From positions 1-6,542 of the forward strand of contig JAQSXN010000230.1 in the NCBI GenBank assembly GCA_029256665.1: 6,542 nucleotides of DNA. Reading direction: 5' to 3'. This DNA is from Paenibacillus sp. (GTDB lineage Bacteria > Bacillota > Bacilli > Paenibacillales > Paenibacillaceae). Each line of letters opens with the position of its first letter. Position 1 is the first letter of the stretch. The position numbers and the translations under genes were made by a program. The notes beneath the pieces were generated by a model. It saw nothing but the letters and a program-made list of their open reading frames with translations. It was not told the DNA's origin and did no database searches. Shown here piece after piece: positions 4,000 through 6,542 of this stretch.

Positions 4000-6542
4000 A
4001 TGAAAACAATGGGAATGTTCAATACACTTTATTCCAGGCTGGCCGCGCTGGCGCTGGCATGGACGATGCTTGCCGCGATGATCGCGCCGATGGCGGCTTC
4101 CGCGGCGGCCGGAGAAGCTACCGGTTCGGCGCCAACCGTTAGCGGCGAGGCTGCAGCGGCCGCGACGGGAACGGTCTATTACGTCGATGATCTTGCAGGC
4201 GACGACGCGAACGCGGGCACGAGCCCGGAGGAGGCTTGGCAGTCGCTCGACAAGGTGAACGCGATCCTGTTCCAGCCGGGCGATGCCATCTTGTTCAAGG
4301 CCGGCGGCTCATGGTCCGGCATGCTGAGCCCGCAGGGCTCGGGCAGCGACGGAGAGCCCATCGTTATCGACAAGTACGGCGAAGGGGAGAAGCCTCTGAT
4401 CGCGGGCGACGGCGCGGATGCGGCGATTTATTTTTACAATCAGGAGTATTGGGAAGTCCGGAACCTGGAGATTACGAACTACGCCGAGCTGCCGGGGCAG
4501 CGGCGTGGCATTCACGTGTCCGGCGACAGCGGCAACGACTGGAGCAACATGAGGGAGTACAAGCATTTCGTGTTCGAATATTTGGAAATCCACAGCGTGA
4601 AGGGACAGCAGGGCGGCGGCTGGCATAGCGGCGGCATCATCGTCTGGGGACCGGCATGGAATTACGCCGTATCCGACGTCGTCGTGCGCAACAACAAAAT
4701 TTATTCGCTCGACAGCGTAGGCGTCTACCTGAACGGGGCGACGCGCAACTTCTCGTCGAATAACAAAATCGAGAACAACATGATCTACGATATTTCGGCG
4801 GACGGAGCGGTATTGCTCAATACGACGAACGGCATCATCCAGAACAACGTCGTGTTCGACACGCACAAGCGGGCCGGCGGCTACCATGTGCCCCTCTGGA
4901 CTTGGGGGACGCAGGATGCCGTCATTCAATACAACGAGGTGTTCAACACGTATCCGGGCGGCGACGCCATGGCTTACGACTCGGACTATAACAGCATGGG
5001 AACGATCATTCAATACAATTATAGCCACAACAACGCGGGAGGCTTCGTGCTCGCGATCAACGACGGCACGAACAGCGCCAACTTCAACAGGGATACGATC
5101 ATCCGCTACAACATCAGCCAGAACGACAAGCATACCGTCTTCACGATCGGCGGACCGGTAGAGAATACGCTCATCCACAACAACACCGTCTACCTGCCCG
5201 AGCATGCGACGACGCGCGTGATCGGCAGCGGCGAATGGGGCGGCTACGCAACGGATACTTATTTCTACAACAACGTGTTGGTCAACCTAGGCACGGGCGG
5301 ATATTCGTTCGGGCAAAGCACGAACAACGTGTTCGACAGCAACGTGTTCTACGGCAACCATCCGGCGAGCGTAGTCGCGATGGACGCGAACGCGATTACG
5401 GCCGATCCGATGCTTGCGTCGCCGGGCTCGGCGACGATCGGCAGGGACACGGTCGACGGATACCAGCTGCTGCAAGGCTCGCCCGCCATCGGCGCGGGAC
5501 GGGTCATCCCGGGCAACGGCGGGCTGGATTATTGGGGCAACGCCGTGTCCGCCACGTCGAATCCCAATATCGGCGCGTATGAGGGAGCCGGCCTTGATCC
5601 GGCCAACCTGCCGCCGCTGCCGCCGACGCCGGAGGAAGCGAACCTGCTCGTAAATCCGGGCTTCGAGAGCGGAGATTTCACGGGCTGGGGCTATCATTAC
5701 AACGGCGCGGAAATCGCGAGCGCAGACAAACGCTCCGGCGCTTATGCGGCCAAGCTCGCGAACGCGGGCTCAGGCATGGAGCAGCAGGTGTCCGGGCTTG
5801 CGCCGAACACGATGTATATTTTGTCCGGATACGGGAAGGGCGTGGGCGGAGGCGCTGCCGTGCTTGGAGTCAAAAACTACGGCGAGACGTTCCAGGACGC
5901 TCACGTCAACAGCACGGCTTACGGCTATGACGACGTTGTCTTCCGGACGGGAGCGACGAACACGAGCGCCACGATCTATCTGTACAAGAGCGGGGCAACC
6001 GGCGAAGTGTACTTCGACGATCTGTCGCTTATCGAATACGGGGAGGTGCCAGGATCGGCTCCTGCGATCGTCGTGCCGCCGCCCGTCTTCGTGGAAGGGT
6101 CCAGCGACAACTTCAATGCCGCCGAGCTTGACGACCAGTGGAACTTTATTCGCGAGAATAACGCCAAGTGGTCGCTGGACGACCGCTCCGGTTATATGAC
6201 GATCGCCGGCGAATCCGGCGACATCGTGGACGGCCAAGCAACCGCCAAGAACATCCTGCTCACCGGCGCGCCGGAGGGAGACTGGACGATCGATACGCGG
6301 ATGGTCGGCAAGCCGACTTCCCAATGGTCGCAGGGCGGCTTGATCGTCTACGAGAACGACCAATCGTACTTGCGGCTGACGCGGCTGTTCGGCAGCGGGA
6401 ACCAGCTGCAGTTCACGAAGCAGATCGACGCGGTCCGCCAGCATGCGGAGATCGCGGATCCCATCGCTTCGGAGGTGACGTACCTGCGGATCGTGAAGCA
6501 GGGCAATACCTACAGCGGGTATTATTCGGCCGACGGCAGCTC
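4000..6542 (+). CDS. Secreted beta-helix protein with carbohydrate-binding modules, partial at 3' end
   Basis: The frame is open from 4000 to the window edge, 847 codons with no stop, so the C-terminus is missing. Residues 1-35 form a signal peptide with probable cleavage after ASA (33-35). From V59 (VYYVDDLAGDDANAGTSP) begins a right-handed parallel beta-helix. Regular Asn-rich coils such as RNNKIY, IENNMIY, IQNNVVF, IQYNEVF and IRYNISQ run over about 228-455. The domain closes with GSPAIGAG (493-500) and IGAYEG (524-529), usual at the end of this type. A proline linker leads to a CBM4/9-like jelly roll: NLLVNPGFESGDFTGW (548-563) to VYFDDLSLIEYG (about 670-681). A second Pro-rich linker precedes a concanavalin-like domain resembling the GH43 C-terminal module (DNFNAAELDDQWNFI from 703; WSQGGLIVYENDQSYLRLTR), cut by the edge. 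Such proteins are polysaccharide lyases or glycosidases. I cannot assign a family, substrate or catalytic residues. Confidence 0.9.
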   Translation, partial: MKTMGMFNTLYSRLAALALAWTMLAAMIAPMAASAAAGEATGSAPTVSGEAAAAATGTVYYVDDLAGDDANAGTSPEEAWQSLDKVNAILFQPGDAILFKAGGSWSGMLSPQGSGSDGEPIVIDKYGEGEKPLIAGDGADAAIYFYNQEYWEVRNLEITNYAELPGQRRGIHVSGDSGNDWSNMREYKHFVFEYLEIHSVKGQQGGGWHSGGIIVWGPAWNYAVSDVVVRNNKIYSLDSVGVYLNGATRNFSSNNKIENNMIYDISADGAVLLNTTNGIIQNNVVFDTHKRAGGYHVPLWTWGTQDAVIQYNEVFNTYPGGDAMAYDSDYNSMGTIIQYNYSHNNAGGFVLAINDGTNSANFNRDTIIRYNISQNDKHTVFTIGGPVENTLIHNNTVYLPEHATTRVIGSGEWGGYATDTYFYNNVLVNLGTGGYSFGQSTNNVFDSNVFYGNHPASVVAMDANAITADPMLASPGSATIGRDTVDGYQLLQGSPAIGAGRVIPGNGGLDYWGNAVSATSNPNIGAYEGAGLDPANLPPLPPTPEEANLLVNPGFESGDFTGWGYHYNGAEIASADKRSGAYAAKLANAGSGMEQQVSGLAPNTMYILSGYGKGVGGGAAVLGVKNYGETFQDAHVNSTAYGYDDVVFRTGATNTSATIYLYKSGATGEVYFDDLSLIEYGEVPGSAPAIVVPPPVFVEGSSDNFNAAELDDQWNFIRENNAKWSLDDRSGYMTIAGESGDIVDGQATAKNILLTGAPEGDWTIDTRMVGKPTSQWSQGGLIVYENDQSYLRLTRLFGSGNQLQFTKQIDAVRQHAEIADPIASEVTYLRIVKQGNTYSGYYSADGS

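Noticed and set aside
3263..4009. Minus-strand open frame of 248 codons
   Set aside because: Opposite the foldase-like gene, with no domain and no ribosome binding site; explained by codon bias of the real gene.
4309..5205. Minus-strand open frame of 298 codons
   Set aside because: It lies wholly opposite the beta-helix gene, its translation is low-complexity and rich in V, R and A with no recognisable domain, and it has no start context. It is a shadow of GC-rich coding DNA.
5770..6444. Minus-strand open frame of 224 codons
   Set aside because: Opposite the CBM and concanavalin-like region of the secreted protein, whose domains are clear on the plus strand.

Overview
The window looks like an accessory carbohydrate-metabolism locus of a fairly GC-rich Gram-positive bacterium, most plausibly a Paenibacillaceae member (Paenibacillus or Cohnella type). 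That placement is an inference. It rests on GC-rich codon use beside AT-rich intergenic DNA, strong purine-rich ribosome binding sites, a CcpA-style cre-like box, and the combination of a LacI-type regulator, a PrsA-like protein and a multi-domain secreted beta-helix protein.

Layout. Positions 1-223 hold no gene. They contain about 2.3 copies of a 52-bp tandem repeat, a minus-strand intrinsic terminator and a second GC-rich hairpin. Positions 224-1495 (minus) encode a cytoplasmic FAD-dependent oxidoreductase. A 121-bp divergent intergenic region follows, containing a large nested palindrome with a near-consensus -10 box (TACAAT) in each direction. Positions 1617-2660 (plus) encode a LacI-family transcriptional regulator. 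The gap at 2661-2866 is unusually structured: a hairpin just after the stop codon, a cre-like box, a strong intrinsic terminator and a further leader hairpin. Positions 2867-3991 (plus) encode a membrane-anchored PrsA/SurA-like protein whose isomerase region looks degenerate. Eight bases later a large secreted protein begins at 4000 and runs open past the right edge (847 codons visible): signal peptide, right-handed parallel beta-helix, a jelly-roll carbohydrate-binding module, and the start of a concanavalin-like (GH43 C-terminal type) domain.

How the parts may work together (inference). The beta-helix protein would bind and probably cleave a polysaccharide outside the cell. The anchored foldase-like protein, co-transcribed just ahead of it, could help the large secreted protein fold after export. 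The LacI-type regulator would sense a sugar and control the divergent oxidoreductase gene and possibly the secreted operon. The cre-like box suggests additional carbon catabolite control. The oxidoreductase could process a released or imported sugar derivative, but its substrate cannot be read from the sequence.

The points most worth a second look are the matching sequence termini (CAATTGTAG ... TTACAATTAG) shared, in the same order, by the tandem repeat and the divergent-promoter palindrome, and the pairing of a degenerate foldase with a large secreted beta-helix protein.
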